Positions 21,207 through 31,603 of a stretch of DNA of 64,000 nucleotides are shown here, piece by piece. The stretch's first letter is position 1. Every line of letters starts with the position of its first letter. The notes under the pieces were generated by a model, which did no database searches, was not told where the DNA came from, and saw nothing but the letters and a program-made list of their open reading frames with translations. Made by a program: the position numbers and the translations under genes. This stretch comes from Yersinia ruckeri ATCC 29473 (GTDB taxonomy: Bacteria > Pseudomonadota > Gammaproteobacteria > Enterobacterales > Enterobacteriaceae), in contig NZ_KN150747.1 of the NCBI RefSeq assembly GCF_000754815.1, forward strand, positions 1,705,908 through 1,769,907, given 5' to 3'.

Positions 21207-21234
21207 AAGTGCGCGGGAAAATTCCCGCGCGGTG
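21207..21234 (-). terminator. Hairpin after cnoX
   Basis: GCGCGGGAA pairs perfectly with TTCCCGCGC (21211-21230), 20 bases after the cnoX stop. There is no clear T tract, so the assignment rests on position and stem strength. Confidence 0.5.
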
Positions 21235-21251
21235 ATCATTAATCAGGCTAA

Positions 21252-22106
21252 TCAATACAACAAAGAATACAACTGGCGACGGTATTTGGCTGCTAACGCA
21301 TCGCCAGTGCCCAGTGCAGCCAGAATATCCATCAATATTTTGCGTGCATTACCGTTAGCGGCAGCCAGATCTTGCTTCAAATGACCCATTAGCAATTCCA
21401 GCGCTTCTTCATTACGCCCGACCTGATGTAATTGCAATGCCAACTGAACCGCCAATTCGACGTTTTCAGGCTGCTCAGTTAATTGTTGCTGCAACTGCTG
21501 GATTTCCGGCGTATCTGCTGCCTGTTTCAGCAGTTCAATCTGAGCGATCAGACCCTGATAGACAGTATCTTGATCTTGCAGCGGAATGGTTGCCAGTACC
21601 GCTTCTGCATCATCGCTGCGATTCAGTTGTATCTGCACTTCAGCCAGTTTCAGACCGATTTCGCTGTTGTATTGGCTTAATTGCCAAGCATCTTTCAGCA
21701 GTGGCAAGGCATCCTGTAATTGACCTTCAGCAATGAGTTGAGCTGCTTCGGCAGCTTTCAGCTCCTCCGGCTTTGGCAGTACGCGTTGTAATAACTCGCG
21801 GATAACTTCTTCCGGCTGCGGTCCCTGAAAACCGTCAACCGGTTGACCATCTTTAAACAGATAAACGGCAGGAATAGAACGCAGACCAAACTGTGATGCC
21901 ACCATTTGTTGAGCATCACAATCCACCTTCGCCAGAATAAACTGACCGGCGTATTCGGCGGCCAGCTTGTCCAGAACCGGTGACAGTTGCAGACAGTGCT
22001 GGCTACGTTCAGACCAGAAATAGAACAGAACCGGTTGAGTCATGGATTGTTCTAATGTCTGATGCAGGTTGGCTTCGGTAATATCAATAACTGTTGGTGC
22101 TAGCAT
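21252..22106 (-). CDS. cnoX: Chaperedoxin CnoX (YbbN)
   Basis: CnoX combines a thioredoxin fold with TPR repeats. It protects unfolded substrates from over-oxidation and passes them to GroEL and DnaK. In this 284-aa protein the thioredoxin domain (residues 1-108) has SQHC in place of the redox CxxC (WSERSQHC), as expected for an enterobacterial CnoX without oxidoreductase activity. The C-terminal 170 residues are alpha-helical with TPR-like repeats. Next upstream on the strand is ybbO. Confidence 0.95.
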   Translation of the reverse strand: MLAPTVIDITEANLHQTLEQSMTQPVLFYFWSERSQHCLQLSPVLDKLAAEYAGQFILAKVDCDAQQMVASQFGLRSIPAVYLFKDGQPVDGFQGPQPEEVIRELLQRVLPKPEELKAAEAAQLIAEGQLQDALPLLKDAWQLSQYNSEIGLKLAEVQIQLNRSDDAEAVLATIPLQDQDTVYQGLIAQIELLKQAADTPEIQQLQQQLTEQPENVELAVQLALQLHQVGRNEEALELLMGHLKQDLAAANGNARKILMDILAALGTGDALAAKYRRQLYSLLY

Positions 22107-22186
22107 GGCTTTTATCTCTCATCCGTTTTAGCGATAGATGGGGGCAGAATAACTGGCTTCAACCCTCTATCGCGGTTTATCGGTTA

Positions 22187-22963
22187 TCAGGCATTGCCCC
22201 GCAGGAGGCTATCCAGCGCCCGACCCGGCAGAATACGGCGCAGTATCGTCATCACCTGTGCCACTACCGTCACGGGATAGCGCAGTTTAGGGCGAGGCGC
22301 TTCCAAAGCGTGACGTAATTTGGGCAAAATGGCCTCTGGTGGCAGAGTGAAGCGTTTGGCAATGCCAGGATTATTCACCGGCTTATCAGCTTGTGATTGG
22401 TTAACATTTTGCGTGAAATGGGTGCTGATCGGGCCTGGTTCAATCAGACTGACAAATAGACCGCTGCCATGTAATTCCATACGTAAGGCATCCGACCACG
22501 CTTCAAGGGCATATTTACTGGCGGCGTAGGCACCACGGCCTGGAGTTGAAATTAGCCCCATGACCGAACTGGTTTGAATGATCCGACCTTCACCGTGCGG
22601 CAACATGGCGGGAAGCAATAGCTGGGTAAGCTGGTGAGTACCAAATACATTAGTGGCAAACTGTTGTTCCATTTGCTGACGTGTAATGGTATTCAATGGG
22701 CCATATAAGCCAAACCCACCGTTATTAAACAGGCCGTACAGCCGACCGTGGGTCATGGCGATAACTTGCGCAGCAGCACGTTCGACGCTGGCGCTATCAT
22801 CCAGATCCAGTTCAATGCCTTCCAGCCCTAATTGGGCCATATTCTCGACGTCCTGTGGTTTCCGGCAGGCCGCTAAAACCCGGTAGCCGCGATTTCTTAG
22901 ATCCTGTGCCGCAACCAACCCAATTCCACTGGAACAACCGGTAATCAAAACCGCTTTTTGCAT
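22187..22963 (-). CDS. ybbO: Short-chain dehydrogenase YbbO
   Basis: YbbO is an NAD(P)-dependent SDR oxidoreductase; the E. coli protein reduces aldehydes. This 258-aa protein has the cofactor motif TGCSSGIG (residues 8-15), NNGGFG for the NAG motif, the catalytic Ser (TSSVMG) and YAASKYALE for the YxxxK pair. Its gene lies between tesA and cnoX on the same strand, with independent spacing. Confidence 0.94.
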   Translation of the reverse strand: MQKAVLITGCSSGIGLVAAQDLRNRGYRVLAACRKPQDVENMAQLGLEGIELDLDDSASVERAAAQVIAMTHGRLYGLFNNGGFGLYGPLNTITRQQMEQQFATNVFGTHQLTQLLLPAMLPHGEGRIIQTSSVMGLISTPGRGAYAASKYALEAWSDALRMELHGSGLFVSLIEPGPISTHFTQNVNQSQADKPVNNPGIAKRFTLPPEAILPKLRHALEAPRPKLRYPVTVVAQVMTILRRILPGRALDSLLRGNA

Positions 22964-23061
22964 AACTTTACCTACTGAATGAATCTATTTGCACAGACTA
23001 GTGGTTTACTAATAAACGATATTATCAGCTCACTGATATCCTGAATGAATAAATTACTTCA

Positions 23062-23706
23062 TTATTGGGATTCGGTGTTTTGGATGAAAGGCATCAATTG
23101 CTTCATCATCCAATCGGCAATGAACGGCTGAGCTTCCCCATTAGGGTGCAAACCATCGTCCTGCATCCACTCTGGCTTGATGGCTACCTGCTCCATAAAG
23201 AAAGGCAGTAGCGGAATATCGGCCTGCTTTGCCAGCGTGGGATACAGCGCCGTGAAGGACTCAGTATAACGGCGACCATAGTTTGGTGGAATGCGGATCT
23301 GCATTAACAGCGGTTGAGCATTGGCTTGTTTAATCAGATTAATGATTTTTAGCAGGTCTTGCTGAATGTCTTGCGCTGGAAATCCGCGCAAGCCGTCATT
23401 CGCGCCGAGTTCGATCAAAACCCAGCGCGGTTGATGTTGTTTTAACAACGCGGGCAGACGAGCCAGACCCTGAGCTGCAGTGTCGCCGCTGATACTGGCA
23501 TTAACTACTTTGGGGGCAGCTGGCAACGTTTGCCACTGCTTATCCAGACGGGTAGGCCAGGCTTCGGCCATCGGTAAGCGGTAACCTGCGCTTAAACTAT
23601 CGCCCAGAATCAATAAGGTATCATTTGCAACTGCGCGCAGACTGAATAATCCCAACAACAAAAGGAAGGGAAAATGCCAGCGGAAAACGTTCTTGAAGTT
23701 CATCAT
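23062..23706 (-). CDS. tesA: Acyl-CoA thioesterase I / lysophospholipase TesA
   Basis: TesA is a periplasmic SGNH hydrolase with thioesterase, esterase and lysophospholipase L1 activity. I set the start at 23706 (MMNFKNVFRWHFPFLLLLG), matching E. coli. The signal peptide ends near RAVA. The catalytic blocks are present: GDSLSAGY with the nucleophile Ser, GANDGLRG with the oxyanion Asn, and DGLHPN with Asp and His. Its first 33 bases overlap the divergent ybbA start, as in E. coli. Confidence 0.96.
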   Translation of the reverse strand: MMNFKNVFRWHFPFLLLLGLFSLRAVANDTLLILGDSLSAGYRLPMAEAWPTRLDKQWQTLPAAPKVVNASISGDTAAQGLARLPALLKQHQPRWVLIELGANDGLRGFPAQDIQQDLLKIINLIKQANAQPLLMQIRIPPNYGRRYTESFTALYPTLAKQADIPLLPFFMEQVAIKPEWMQDDGLHPNGEAQPFIADWMMKQLMPFIQNTESQ

Positions 23707-24360
23707 CTTAGTAAACACGTTGGTCAAGGTGAGCATCAGCTCTCCATCCTTACCGGAGTCGAGCTGGTTGTCAAACCCGCGCAGACCATTGCCCTGATCG
23801 GTGAGTCTGGTTCGGGTAAATCCACCTTATTGGGAATTCTGGCCGGTCTGGATGATGGTAGCAGTGGCGACGTTAGCCTGCTGGGGCAATCACTGACTAC
23901 GCTGGATGAAGAAGGGCGTGCGCAGTTGCGGGCTAAAAATGTCGGTTTTGTGTTTCAGTCTTTTATGCTGATACCCACGCTCAACACTTTGGAAAATGTG
24001 CAGTTACCCGCGTTGCTGCGCGGGGAAAACGATCGCCAGAGTAAAGTGCAGGCCACGGAATTATTGCAACAATTGGGGCTGGGGGAGCGGTTGCATCATC
24101 TTCCCGCGCAACTTTCCGGTGGCGAACAACAGCGTGTGGCGTTAGCTCGTGCCTTTAGCGGCCGCCCTCAGGTGCTGTTTGCTGATGAGCCAACGGGAAA
24201 TCTGGATCGCCAAACCGGTGAGCGCATTGCCGATTTGCTGTTTTCTCTTAATCGGGATTATGACACCACGCTGATTCTGGTTACTCATGATGAACAACTG
24301 GCTGCTCGTTGCCAACGACGCTTACGCCTGCGAGACGGTCAATTGTGGGAGGAAGTATGA
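23674..24360 (+). CDS. ybbA: ABC transporter ATPase YbbA
   Basis: YbbA is a LolD/MacB-like ATPase that pairs with the permease YbbP. The 228-aa protein has a Walker A motif (GESGSGKST, about residues 48-56), Q-loop VFQSF, signature LSGGEQQRVALARA and Walker B VLFADEPTGN. The ATG of ybbP overlaps its stop (ATGA), so the two are coupled. With divergent tesA, this locus has been proposed to handle exported lipid-like or acyl substrates; that is inference from context. Confidence 0.95.
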   Translation: MPAENVLEVHHLSKHVGQGEHQLSILTGVELVVKPAQTIALIGESGSGKSTLLGILAGLDDGSSGDVSLLGQSLTTLDEEGRAQLRAKNVGFVFQSFMLIPTLNTLENVQLPALLRGENDRQSKVQATELLQQLGLGERLHHLPAQLSGGEQQRVALARAFSGRPQVLFADEPTGNLDRQTGERIADLLFSLNRDYDTTLILVTHDEQLAARCQRRLRLRDGQLWEEV

Positions 24361-26789
24361 TTTGGCGTTGGTTTTGGCGCGAATGGCGCTCACCTTCACT
24401 GCTGATTGTGTGGCTGGCGCTGACGCTAGCGGTCGCCTGCGTGCTGGCGCTGGGTAGCATTAGCGATCGCATGGAAAAAGGCCTGAGTCAGCAAAGTCGC
24501 GATTTTTTGGCGGGTGACCGGGTACTGAGTGCCTCTCGACCGGTGCCAGAAGGCTGGTTATTGGATGCGCAGCAGCAAGGATTAACGCTTAGTCGTCAGC
24601 TATCTTTTATGACTATGACTTATGCTGGCGATAGACCACAACTGGCCGATGTTAAAGCCACGGATAGCGCCTATCCGCTGTATGGCACGTTAAAAACAAC
24701 GCCGGAAAATGTCCGGCTGGAACCGGGAACCGCGCTGGTGGCTCCCCGGTTGCTGACGCTGCTGGGCGTTAAAGTCGGCGATATTGTGGAGGTCGGTGAT
24801 GCCTCACTGCGAATTATTGGTGAGGTTATTGAAGAACCAGATTCCGGCTTTAACCCTTTCCAAACCGCTCCGCGCATTTTAATTAATCTAGCCGATGTGG
24901 AAAAAACTGGCGCCGTCCAACCAGGCAGCCGTTTGACTTACCGTTATATGTTTGCCGGTTCACCGGATAGCATTCAGCGTTTCGGCGCTCGGATCAAACC
25001 CGAATTACAGCCGGATCAACGCTGGTATGGTTTACAGGAATCGGGTGGCACGTTAGGGAAATCTTTGCAGCGTTCGCAGCAATTTTTACTGTTATCGGCC
25101 TTATTGACGTTGTTGCTTTCTATCGCCGCAGTGGCTGTGGCGATGAGTCACTATTGCCGCAGTCGTTATGACTTGGTTGCGGTGCTGAAAACGCTGGGTG
25201 CGGGGAAAGTGGCGTTAAGGAAACTGATTGTTGGGCAGTGGCTGTCGGTACTGGCTCTGGCCGCTGTATGTGGCAGCGCGGTTGGGTTATTGTTTGAGAA
25301 ACTATTGATCACGCTGCTTGCGCCGGTACTGCCTGCGGCCTTGCCCAGCGCTGGGTTATGGCCGTGGTTGTGGTCTATCGGCTCGCTGGTGTTGATTTCT
25401 TTACTGGTGGGTTTACGTCCTTATCGACAATTGTTGGCCACTCAACCGCTACGGGTGTTGCGCCGTGATGTTGCCGCTAATGTTTGGCCATTGCGCTACT
25501 TTATTCCATTGATGTTGCTCGCGGTAGTGGGAATTTTGGCGCTGTTGATGGGCGGCAATAGCTTGTTGTGGGCGATTCTGGGCGGGTTGCTGATTTTATC
25601 GATATTACTGGGTTGCATGGGTTGGATCAGTTTACTGTTGCTGCGCCGGCTGACGGTAACGCGATTGCCTTTGCGTCTGGCGATTAACCGCCTATTGCGC
25701 CAACCGTGGATGACACTCACCCAGTTGGCGGCATTCTCACTCTCTTTCATGTTACTGTCGCTGTTATTGGTTTTGCGTGGTGACTTATTGGATCGCTGGC
25801 AACAGCAATTGCCGCCGGACAGCCCGAATTACTTTTTGCTCAATATGACTAAGGAGCAAGTGCCGCAGGTTCGCACTTTCCTCCGCCAGCACAATATTGA
25901 GCCCACCACTTTCTATCCTATTGTGCGGGTACGACTAACCGAAATAAATCAGCAACAGGCGACCGAACGGGTGCATGAAAACGATCCCGGTGGTGAAGCG
26001 GTCAATCGCGAACTTAATCTAACCTGGTTGCAGGACTTACCAGCCCACAATCAGTTAACCGATGGGCAGTGGCCACCGAAAGCGGATGAAGTATCGATGG
26101 AGCAGGGGATTGCCGACCGTTTGGGTATCAAGCTGGGCGATACTTTAACCTTTAGCGGTGATACTCAGTCATTTTCAGCCAAGGTCAGTAGTATTCGCAA
26201 GGTTGACTGGGAAAGCCTGCGGCCCAACTTCTACTTTATTTTTCCGCCAGGCGCACTGGATAAACAGCCGCAAACTTGGCTCACCAGTTTCCGTTATAAC
26301 GGTGACGATCCATGGTTAACGCGGCTTAACCGACAGTTCCCGACCTTGAGCTTGTTGGATATTGGTTCGATGCTCAAACAGGTTAGCCAGGTATTACAGC
26401 AAGTGAGTCGAGCGCTGGAAGTGATGGTGGTGCTGGTGATGGTTTGTGGTTCTCTGTTGTTATTGGCACAGGTTCAGGTGGGGATGCGCCAGCGGCGGCA
26501 AGAGTTGGTAGTTTATCGCACCTTAGGAGCCGGAAAACGTCTACTACGCAGTACGTTATGGTACGAATTTGCCTTGCTGGGGCTGGTGGCCGGTATTGCC
26601 GCCGCGATGGGGGCCGAAGCTTCTCTTTGGGCTTTACAGCGTCTGGTATTTGATTTTCCGTGGCAGCCAAACTGGATTTTGTGGTGGTTGTTGCCGTTGT
26701 TGGGCGCATTATTGCTATCTTTATGCGGCGGGTGGCTAGGGGCACGACTGTTGCGAGGGAAAGCGTTATTCCGCAGTTATGAAGCTTGA
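24357..26789 (+). CDS. ybbP: FtsX-family ABC permease YbbP
   Basis: YbbP is the membrane partner of YbbA. The start at 24357 (MIWRWFWREWRSPSLL) overlaps the ybbA stop; an upstream ATG lies inside ybbA and is unlikely. The 810-aa protein has an N-terminal TM helix, a large periplasmic domain, FtsX-like permease blocks with multiple TM helices (about residues 235-460), a second periplasmic domain and a C-terminal permease block (about 690-800). This duplicated FtsX layout matches E. coli YbbP (804 aa). Confidence 0.94.
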   Translation: MIWRWFWREWRSPSLLIVWLALTLAVACVLALGSISDRMEKGLSQQSRDFLAGDRVLSASRPVPEGWLLDAQQQGLTLSRQLSFMTMTYAGDRPQLADVKATDSAYPLYGTLKTTPENVRLEPGTALVAPRLLTLLGVKVGDIVEVGDASLRIIGEVIEEPDSGFNPFQTAPRILINLADVEKTGAVQPGSRLTYRYMFAGSPDSIQRFGARIKPELQPDQRWYGLQESGGTLGKSLQRSQQFLLLSALLTLLLSIAAVAVAMSHYCRSRYDLVAVLKTLGAGKVALRKLIVGQWLSVLALAAVCGSAVGLLFEKLLITLLAPVLPAALPSAGLWPWLWSIGSLVLISLLVGLRPYRQLLATQPLRVLRRDVAANVWPLRYFIPLMLLAVVGILALLMGGNSLLWAILGGLLILSILLGCMGWISLLLLRRLTVTRLPLRLAINRLLRQPWMTLTQLAAFSLSFMLLSLLLVLRGDLLDRWQQQLPPDSPNYFLLNMTKEQVPQVRTFLRQHNIEPTTFYPIVRVRLTEINQQQATERVHENDPGGEAVNRELNLTWLQDLPAHNQLTDGQWPPKADEVSMEQGIADRLGIKLGDTLTFSGDTQSFSAKVSSIRKVDWESLRPNFYFIFPPGALDKQPQTWLTSFRYNGDDPWLTRLNRQFPTLSLLDIGSMLKQVSQVLQQVSRALEVMVVLVMVCGSLLLLAQVQVGMRQRRQELVVYRTLGAGKRLLRSTLWYEFALLGLVAGIAAAMGAEASLWALQRLVFDFPWQPNWILWWLLPLLGALLLSLCGGWLGARLLRGKALFRSYEA

Positions 26790-26827
26790 TACAAGGGCAA
26801 CCTTGGGTGGCTCGGCATCAACAATAA

Positions 26828-26858
26828 AACAGCGGCATTCAGGTGGCCGCTGTTTTTA
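26828..26858. terminator. Terminator between convergent ybbP and purK
   Basis: AACAGCGGC pairs with GCCGCTGTT around an eight-base loop, followed by TTTTAT on the plus strand and TTTTATTG on the minus strand. It probably works in both directions. Confidence 0.85.
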
Positions 26859-26907
26859 TCCGATGTACAGTTCATTTCGGGCGGGGAAATACCCTCTTGG
26901 ATATCAA

Positions 26908-27975
26908 TTATCCCAGTTTCTGCTGCGCCCAGCGTAAACCGCTTTGGTATTCATCCGGCAATAATCCGGACAATGCGGTCAAGGTCTGAGTTAACCGCTC
27001 ACTGGATGGATCATTGATGTTAAGGTGACCGACTTTACGCCCATCGCGCACTTCTTTTTCATACCAATGCAGATGAACTAGCGGCTGTGAAAGCCACGCC
27101 AGATTCACCGCAGTACCGATTAAATTCACCATGACTGATGGTGTGTTCACCACCGGTTTCGGCAGAGGTAAGTCCAGGATGGCGCGTAGATGCAGTTCAA
27201 ATTGGCTGATTGACGCGCCATTTTGCGTCCAGTGACCACTGTTATGCACGCGAGGAGCCAGCTCGTTAATGAGCAGATTATCGCCGACGATAAAGCATTC
27301 CATCGCCATCACGCCGACATAATCCAGCTTATCCATAATAGTGGATAACATTTTTTCAGCCTGCGACTGCAACCGAGTATCCGGCTGGGGCAGTACTGCA
27401 CTGATCCGCAGAATACCCTCTTCGTGTAAATTATGAGTCAGCGGATAGAATACGGTTTCACCCTGCTGGTTACGTGCGCCAATCAGAGACACTTCGCCGG
27501 AGAAATTGATACCTTGCTCGACAATACATGCGCCGTAGGCATCCACTGGTAAACTCTGTTGGTCGCCGGGACGCAGGCGCCACTGACCGCGACCATCGTA
27601 ACCGCCGATTCGACGTTTCACGATCGCCAGTTCGCCCAGTAAATCAAACACCTGCGGCCATTGTTCGGTGTTACTGAGTAATTGCCACGGAGCAGTTGCC
27701 AGATTCAGGCTATCCAGCAGTTGTTTTTGCGTTAGGCGATCGGCCAGACGCGGGAAAATATCACGATTGACGAAGGCATTATGGGTGGCCAATTCGCGGG
27801 TTAATGCGGTTTCCGGCCAGCGTTCAATTTCCGCAGTAATCACACTGTGTTGATAAGGCACGGCTTCTGGTTCTGCATCCAAACCCACCGGGTAGACGGT
27901 GATCCCCAACGGCTCACCGGCCTGACGTAGCATTCGACCCAACTGCCCATTACCCAGCACGCAAACCGGTTTCAT
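26908..27975 (-). CDS. purK: N5-carboxyaminoimidazole ribonucleotide synthase
   Basis: PurK is an ATP-grasp enzyme that carboxylates AIR to N5-CAIR in purine synthesis; PurE then converts N5-CAIR to CAIR. The 355-aa protein starts [19 protein letters not shown] and contains the ATP-grasp core motifs [11 protein letters not shown] and [25 protein letters not shown]. It overlaps purE by four bases, the usual purEK coupling. Confidence 0.97.
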   Translation of the reverse strand: MKPVCVLGNGQLGRMLRQAGEPLGITVYPVGLDAEPEAVPYQHSVITAEIERWPETALTRELATHNAFVNRDIFPRLADRLTQKQLLDSLNLATAPWQLLSNTEQWPQVFDLLGELAIVKRRIGGYDGRGQWRLRPGDQQSLPVDAYGACIVEQGINFSGEVSLIGARNQQGETVFYPLTHNLHEEGILRISAVLPQPDTRLQSQAEKMLSTIMDKLDYVGVMAMECFIVGDNLLINELAPRVHNSGHWTQNGASISQFELHLRAILDLPLPKPVVNTPSVMVNLIGTAVNLAWLSQPLVHLHWYEKEVRDGRKVGHLNINDPSSERLTQTLTALSGLLPDEYQSGLRWAQQKLG

Positions 27976-28496
27976 GCTTCCTCCCGCGGATCGGGATTAT
28001 TCAGTACTTCATCAGTCTGGCTCTGACGCCAGGCCGCTAACCGACCCGCCAGTGCTTTATCGTGGAGTGCCAAAATTTGCGCCGCCAATAAAGCCGCGTT
28101 GGCCGCTCCAGCTTTACCAATCGCCAGTGTACCCACTGGAATACCGCGCGGCATTTGCACAATCGAATACAAGCTATCTACGCCGCTTAAAGCTGCACTT
28201 TGCACCGGAACGCCCAACACCGGAACCAATGTTTTAGCAGCCAGCATACCCGGAAGATGTGCCGCACCGCCGGCACCGGCGATAATCACATTCAGACCAT
28301 TAGCCTCTGCCTGCTCGGCAAAACTGAATAATTTATCCGGCGTACGGTGAGCGGAAACCACTTCTGAATGGAAAGGAATATCCAGTTCGGTGAGCACGTC
28401 AGCAGCGAACTGCATGGTGGCCCAGTCACTTTTAGACCCCATAACTATTGCGATTTTAACCCCGGCTGCAATAGCCGAATCGAGGTTGGCTCCCAT
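27972..28496 (-). CDS. purE: N5-CAIR mutase PurE
   Basis: PurE converts N5-CAIR to CAIR. I set the start at 28496 ([20 protein letters not shown]), because GGAG precedes it and the conserved [12 protein letters not shown] core follows soon after. The open frame extends a further 26 codons upstream without support. The active-site segments SAHRTPDK and [11 protein letters not shown] are present. The 174-aa length is normal. The PurR box about 90 bases upstream predicts repression by PurR with hypoxanthine or guanine. Confidence 0.96.
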   Translation of the reverse strand: MGANLDSAIAAGVKIAIVMGSKSDWATMQFAADVLTELDIPFHSEVVSAHRTPDKLFSFAEQAEANGLNVIIAGAGGAAHLPGMLAAKTLVPVLGVPVQSAALSGVDSLYSIVQMPRGIPVGTLAIGKAGAANAALLAAQILALHDKALAGRLAAWRQSQTDEVLNNPDPREEA

Positions 28497-28586
28497 GGGT
28501 TTATGGCTCCTGTGATTGTGCAAACATCGGCCAGAGCGAATTATGTCTGGCGAAGAGGGCGTAGAGCATATCATGAGGCAAAGGCG

Positions 28587-28602
28587 AGGAAAACGGTTGC
28601 GT
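28587..28602 (-). promoter_or_regulatory. PurR operator upstream of purEK
   Basis: On the minus strand the 16-mer ACGCAACCGTTTTCCT matches the PurR consensus ACGCAAACGTTTTCGT at 14 of 16 positions, and matches the E. coli purE operator as I recall it. Confidence 0.88.
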
Positions 28603-28655
28603 AGCCAGTTTTTATCGCAAAATAGCGGTTTTTTATGATTTGATAATGCGCAAGA

Positions 28656-29378
28656 TTAAAAGGGGAATTGAATCAGTTCGACAGACTCGGGAGTAACACA
28701 GATCATTGAGCCATCAACATGCCAGGCACCTAATACTGCACGGTACGCGGTTTTATCCGCCAGTTTGATACTATGGATCGCCGGACGATGGGTATGGCCG
28801 TGAATCATCCAATCCACTTGGCTACGCTGGAAAGTATCAATAACGGTTTGATTATTCACATCCATGATAGCGTTGGATTTACCTTGATTATTCTGCTGAC
28901 TGCTTTTTCGCATAGAAGCCGCAATACGCAAACGCAGAGAAAGAGGTAATGACAGAAATAACCATTGGATCAGTGGGTTATGTACTCGGCGACGAAAATG
29001 TTGATAGTCGGTATCATCAGTGCACAGCGTGTCGCCGTGCAAAATAAGAATTTTGTGGCCGTAAAGGTCAAGACGCTGTTGTTCGGGCAGCAGGATCATA
29101 CCGCTTTCTGCCGCAAAGCGTTTTCCAACCAGAAAATCACGATTACCGTGAATAAAATAGCAGGGAACACCTTGTTCCTGGACGGTTTTCAGCGCGCTGG
29201 CAATTTCGCGATAAAGCGGTTGCGGATCATCATCGCCAATCCACGCTTCAAATAAATCACCAAGAATATATAACGCATCAGCATGAATGGCTTCACGTTG
29301 TAAAAAACACAGAAAACCGGCAGTGATTGCCGGTTCCTGAACGCTAAGATGCAGATCTGCAATAAAAAGCGTGCGCAT
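28656..29378 (-). CDS. lpxH: UDP-2,3-diacylglucosamine pyrophosphatase LpxH
   Basis: LpxH cleaves UDP-2,3-diacylglucosamine to lipid X in lipid A synthesis at the inner membrane. The 240-aa protein has calcineurin-like metallophosphoesterase motifs: [34 protein letters not shown] and HGHTHRP. It lies 10 bases downstream of ppiB on the same strand. Confidence 0.97.
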   Translation of the reverse strand: MRTLFIADLHLSVQEPAITAGFLCFLQREAIHADALYILGDLFEAWIGDDDPQPLYREIASALKTVQEQGVPCYFIHGNRDFLVGKRFAAESGMILLPEQQRLDLYGHKILILHGDTLCTDDTDYQHFRRRVHNPLIQWLFLSLPLSLRLRIAASMRKSSQQNNQGKSNAIMDVNNQTVIDTFQRSQVDWMIHGHTHRPAIHSIKLADKTAYRAVLGAWHVDGSMICVTPESVELIQFPF

Positions 29379-29388
29379 TACGAAGCAA

Positions 29389-29883
29389 TTATTCGCTAAT
29401 GGTAACGCTTTTGATGATCACGTCTTCTTTTGGCACATCTTGATGCATGCCGCTACGACCGGTTGCAACGCTTTTGATTTTATCAACCACGTCCATGCCA
29501 TCAGTCACTTCCGCGAATACGCAGTAACCCCAACCATCTGCACGCTCTGAACGGAAGTTCAGGAAATCGTTATCGGCAACGTTAATAAAGAACTGTGCCG
29601 TGGCAGAGTGTGGATCGTTAGTACGAGCCATCGCCAGAGTACCGCGGGTGTTTTTCAGACCATTGTTGGCTTCGTTCTTGATTTGTGCGCCGGTTTCTTT
29701 CTGGCTCATGCCAGGTTCAAAACCACCGCCCTGAATCATGAAACCGTCGATAACACGGTGAAAAATAGTGTTGTCGTAGAAACCTTTACGGCAGTAATCC
29801 AGGAAGTTTTCAACGGTAACTGGCGCTTTGTCAGCGAACGTATTGATGACGATGTCGCCATGATTAGTATGAAAAGTAACCAT
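29389..29883 (-). CDS. ppiB: Peptidyl-prolyl cis-trans isomerase B
   Basis: PpiB is the cytoplasmic cyclophilin. The 164-aa protein starts [20 protein letters not shown]. An upstream ATG would add 25 residues without family support. The cyclophilin core motifs are [27 protein letters not shown] and [15 protein letters not shown]. It is divergent from cysS and followed by lpxH, as in E. coli. Confidence 0.97.
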   Translation of the reverse strand: MVTFHTNHGDIVINTFADKAPVTVENFLDYCRKGFYDNTIFHRVIDGFMIQGGGFEPGMSQKETGAQIKNEANNGLKNTRGTLAMARTNDPHSATAQFFINVADNDFLNFRSERADGWGYCVFAEVTDGMDVVDKIKSVATGRSGMHQDVPKEDVIIKSVTISE

Positions 29884-30211
29884 AATAATATTCCTGCTAG
29901 TGTAATATGTGGAATCACAAAGTGAGTCGCTACTCTTTAGACGGCTTTTATAACACATCTCCCCGATTGAGTCAGTATTCGCACCTTGCCAGTGAGTACA
30001 GGGCGCAACAGGCGACAGTTACCTCTGGTGTGAGCGGTTACCGCAATCATTATTATTCATTGTCTTACTGGTTGCTCGACCTTGCAATGCAACAAGGATC
30101 GCGTTTCAATATACCTGCGGGTTATTTAATGGCTCTTTTATTGGTAATATCCTTATTATACTTTCTTTATTCATACGCGTACGCGCCTAGCAAAAATCAC
30201 GGACTGTCCCG
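29884..30211. other. Intergenic region between divergent ppiB and cysS
   Basis: These 328 bases must hold the ppiB and cysS promoters. A 103-codon open frame on the plus strand (29907-30218) overlaps both genes' control region, has no good ribosome site and resembles nothing I know. I treat it as chance. Confidence 0.5.
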
Positions 30212-31603
30212 ATGCTAAAAATATTTAATACACTGAGTCGTCAAAAAGAGGAATTCAAGCCTATCCATGCCGGGAAAGTAGGCATGTACGTGTGCGGGAT
30301 CACCATCTATGACCTGTGTCACATTGGGCATGGGCGTACTTTTGTTGCTTTCGATGTTGTAGCACGTTATTTGCGTTATTCAGGCTACTCGCTGACTTAT
30401 GTGCGTAACGTCACCGACGTTGATGACAAAATCATTAAGCGTGCCGCAGAAAATAATGAAACCTGTGATCAACTCACATCCCGTATGTTGGCTGAGATGC
30501 ACAAGGATTTTGATGCGTTGAACTTGGAACGCCCTGATCTGGAACCCCATGCTACGCACCATATCAGCGAAATTATCCAGTTGGTGCAGCGCCTGATCGA
30601 ACGCGATCACGCTTATGTTGCTGCTAACGGTGATGTGATGTTTGCTGTCGACAGCGATCCGGATTACGGTTTGCTTTCTCGTCAGGATCTGGAGCAACTG
30701 CAGGCGGGGGCTCGGGTAGAGATTGCCGATGTGAAACGCAATCCAATGGATTTTGTACTGTGGAAAATGTCCAAACCAGGTGAGCCAAGTTGGGAATCTC
30801 CGTGGGGGCCAGGTCGTCCTGGTTGGCACATTGAATGCTCGGCGATGAACGGTAAACAATTGGGCGCACATTTTGATATTCACGGCGGTGGTTCTGATTT
30901 GATGTTCCCGCATCATGAAAACGAGATCGCCCAATCGACCTGCGCCCATGACGGCCCATACGTCAATTACTGGATGCATTCTGGTATGGTAATGATCGAT
31001 AAGGAAAAAATGTCGAAGTCGCTTAATAACTTCTTCACTATTCGCGATGTTTTAGCTTATTACGATGCTGAAACCGTGCGTTATTTCCTGATGTCGGGTC
31101 ACTATCGTAGCCAGTTGAACTACAGCGAAGAAAACCTCAAACAGGCTCGGGCCTCTCTGGAACGGTTATACACTGCGCTGCGCGGGATGGATACGAATGC
31201 GGTTGCTGCCGGTGGTGAAGAGTTTGAGGCCCGTTTCCGTGCGGCAATGGATGACGATTTCAACACGCCGGAAGCCTATTCCGTGCTGTTCGATATGGCG
31301 CGCGAAGTCAACCGCCTGAAAGGGGAAGATATGGCGGCAGCGAATGGGCTGGCGGCAGAACTACGCAAACTGGCGCATGTTTTGGGATTATTAGCGCAAG
31401 ATCCAGAACAATTCCTGCAAAGTAGTGCGCAGACCGATGTCGATAATAATGAAGTCAGTGAAATTGAAGCATTGATCAAGCAGCGCAATGATGCCCGTAG
31501 TAGCAAAGATTGGGCGCTGGCGGATTCCGCTCGTGACCGCCTGAATGAAATGGGTATTGTGCTAGAAGATAGCCCACAAGGGACAATATGGCGTCGTAAA
31601 TAA
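30212..31603 (+). CDS. cysS: Cysteinyl-tRNA synthetase
   Basis: CysS charges tRNA-Cys. The 463-aa class I synthetase has HIGH (CHIGHGRTF, about residue 36), zinc-ligand cysteines (CGITIYDLC near the N-terminus; ECSAMN later), and the KMSKS loop ([11 protein letters not shown]). Length matches the family. It ends the conserved backbone on this side. In E. coli it is followed closely by ybcI/ybcJ/folD, whereas here about 11.6 kb of inserted DNA follows. Confidence 0.98.
   Translation: MLKIFNTLSRQKEEFKPIHAGKVGMYVCGITIYDLCHIGHGRTFVAFDVVARYLRYSGYSLTYVRNVTDVDDKIIKRAAENNETCDQLTSRMLAEMHKDFDALNLERPDLEPHATHHISEIIQLVQRLIERDHAYVAANGDVMFAVDSDPDYGLLSRQDLEQLQAGARVEIADVKRNPMDFVLWKMSKPGEPSWESPWGPGRPGWHIECSAMNGKQLGAHFDIHGGGSDLMFPHHENEIAQSTCAHDGPYVNYWMHSGMVMIDKEKMSKSLNNFFTIRDVLAYYDAETVRYFLMSGHYRSQLNYSEENLKQARASLERLYTALRGMDTNAVAAGGEEFEARFRAAMDDDFNTPEAYSVLFDMAREVNRLKGEDMAAANGLAAELRKLAHVLGLLAQDPEQFLQSSAQTDVDNNEVSEIEALIKQRNDARSSKDWALADSARDRLNEMGIVLEDSPQGTIWRRK

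Noticed and set aside
29907-30218. 103-codon open frame between ppiB and cysS
   Set aside because: It overlaps both control regions and the cysS start, has no ribosome site and no recognisable protein sequence.
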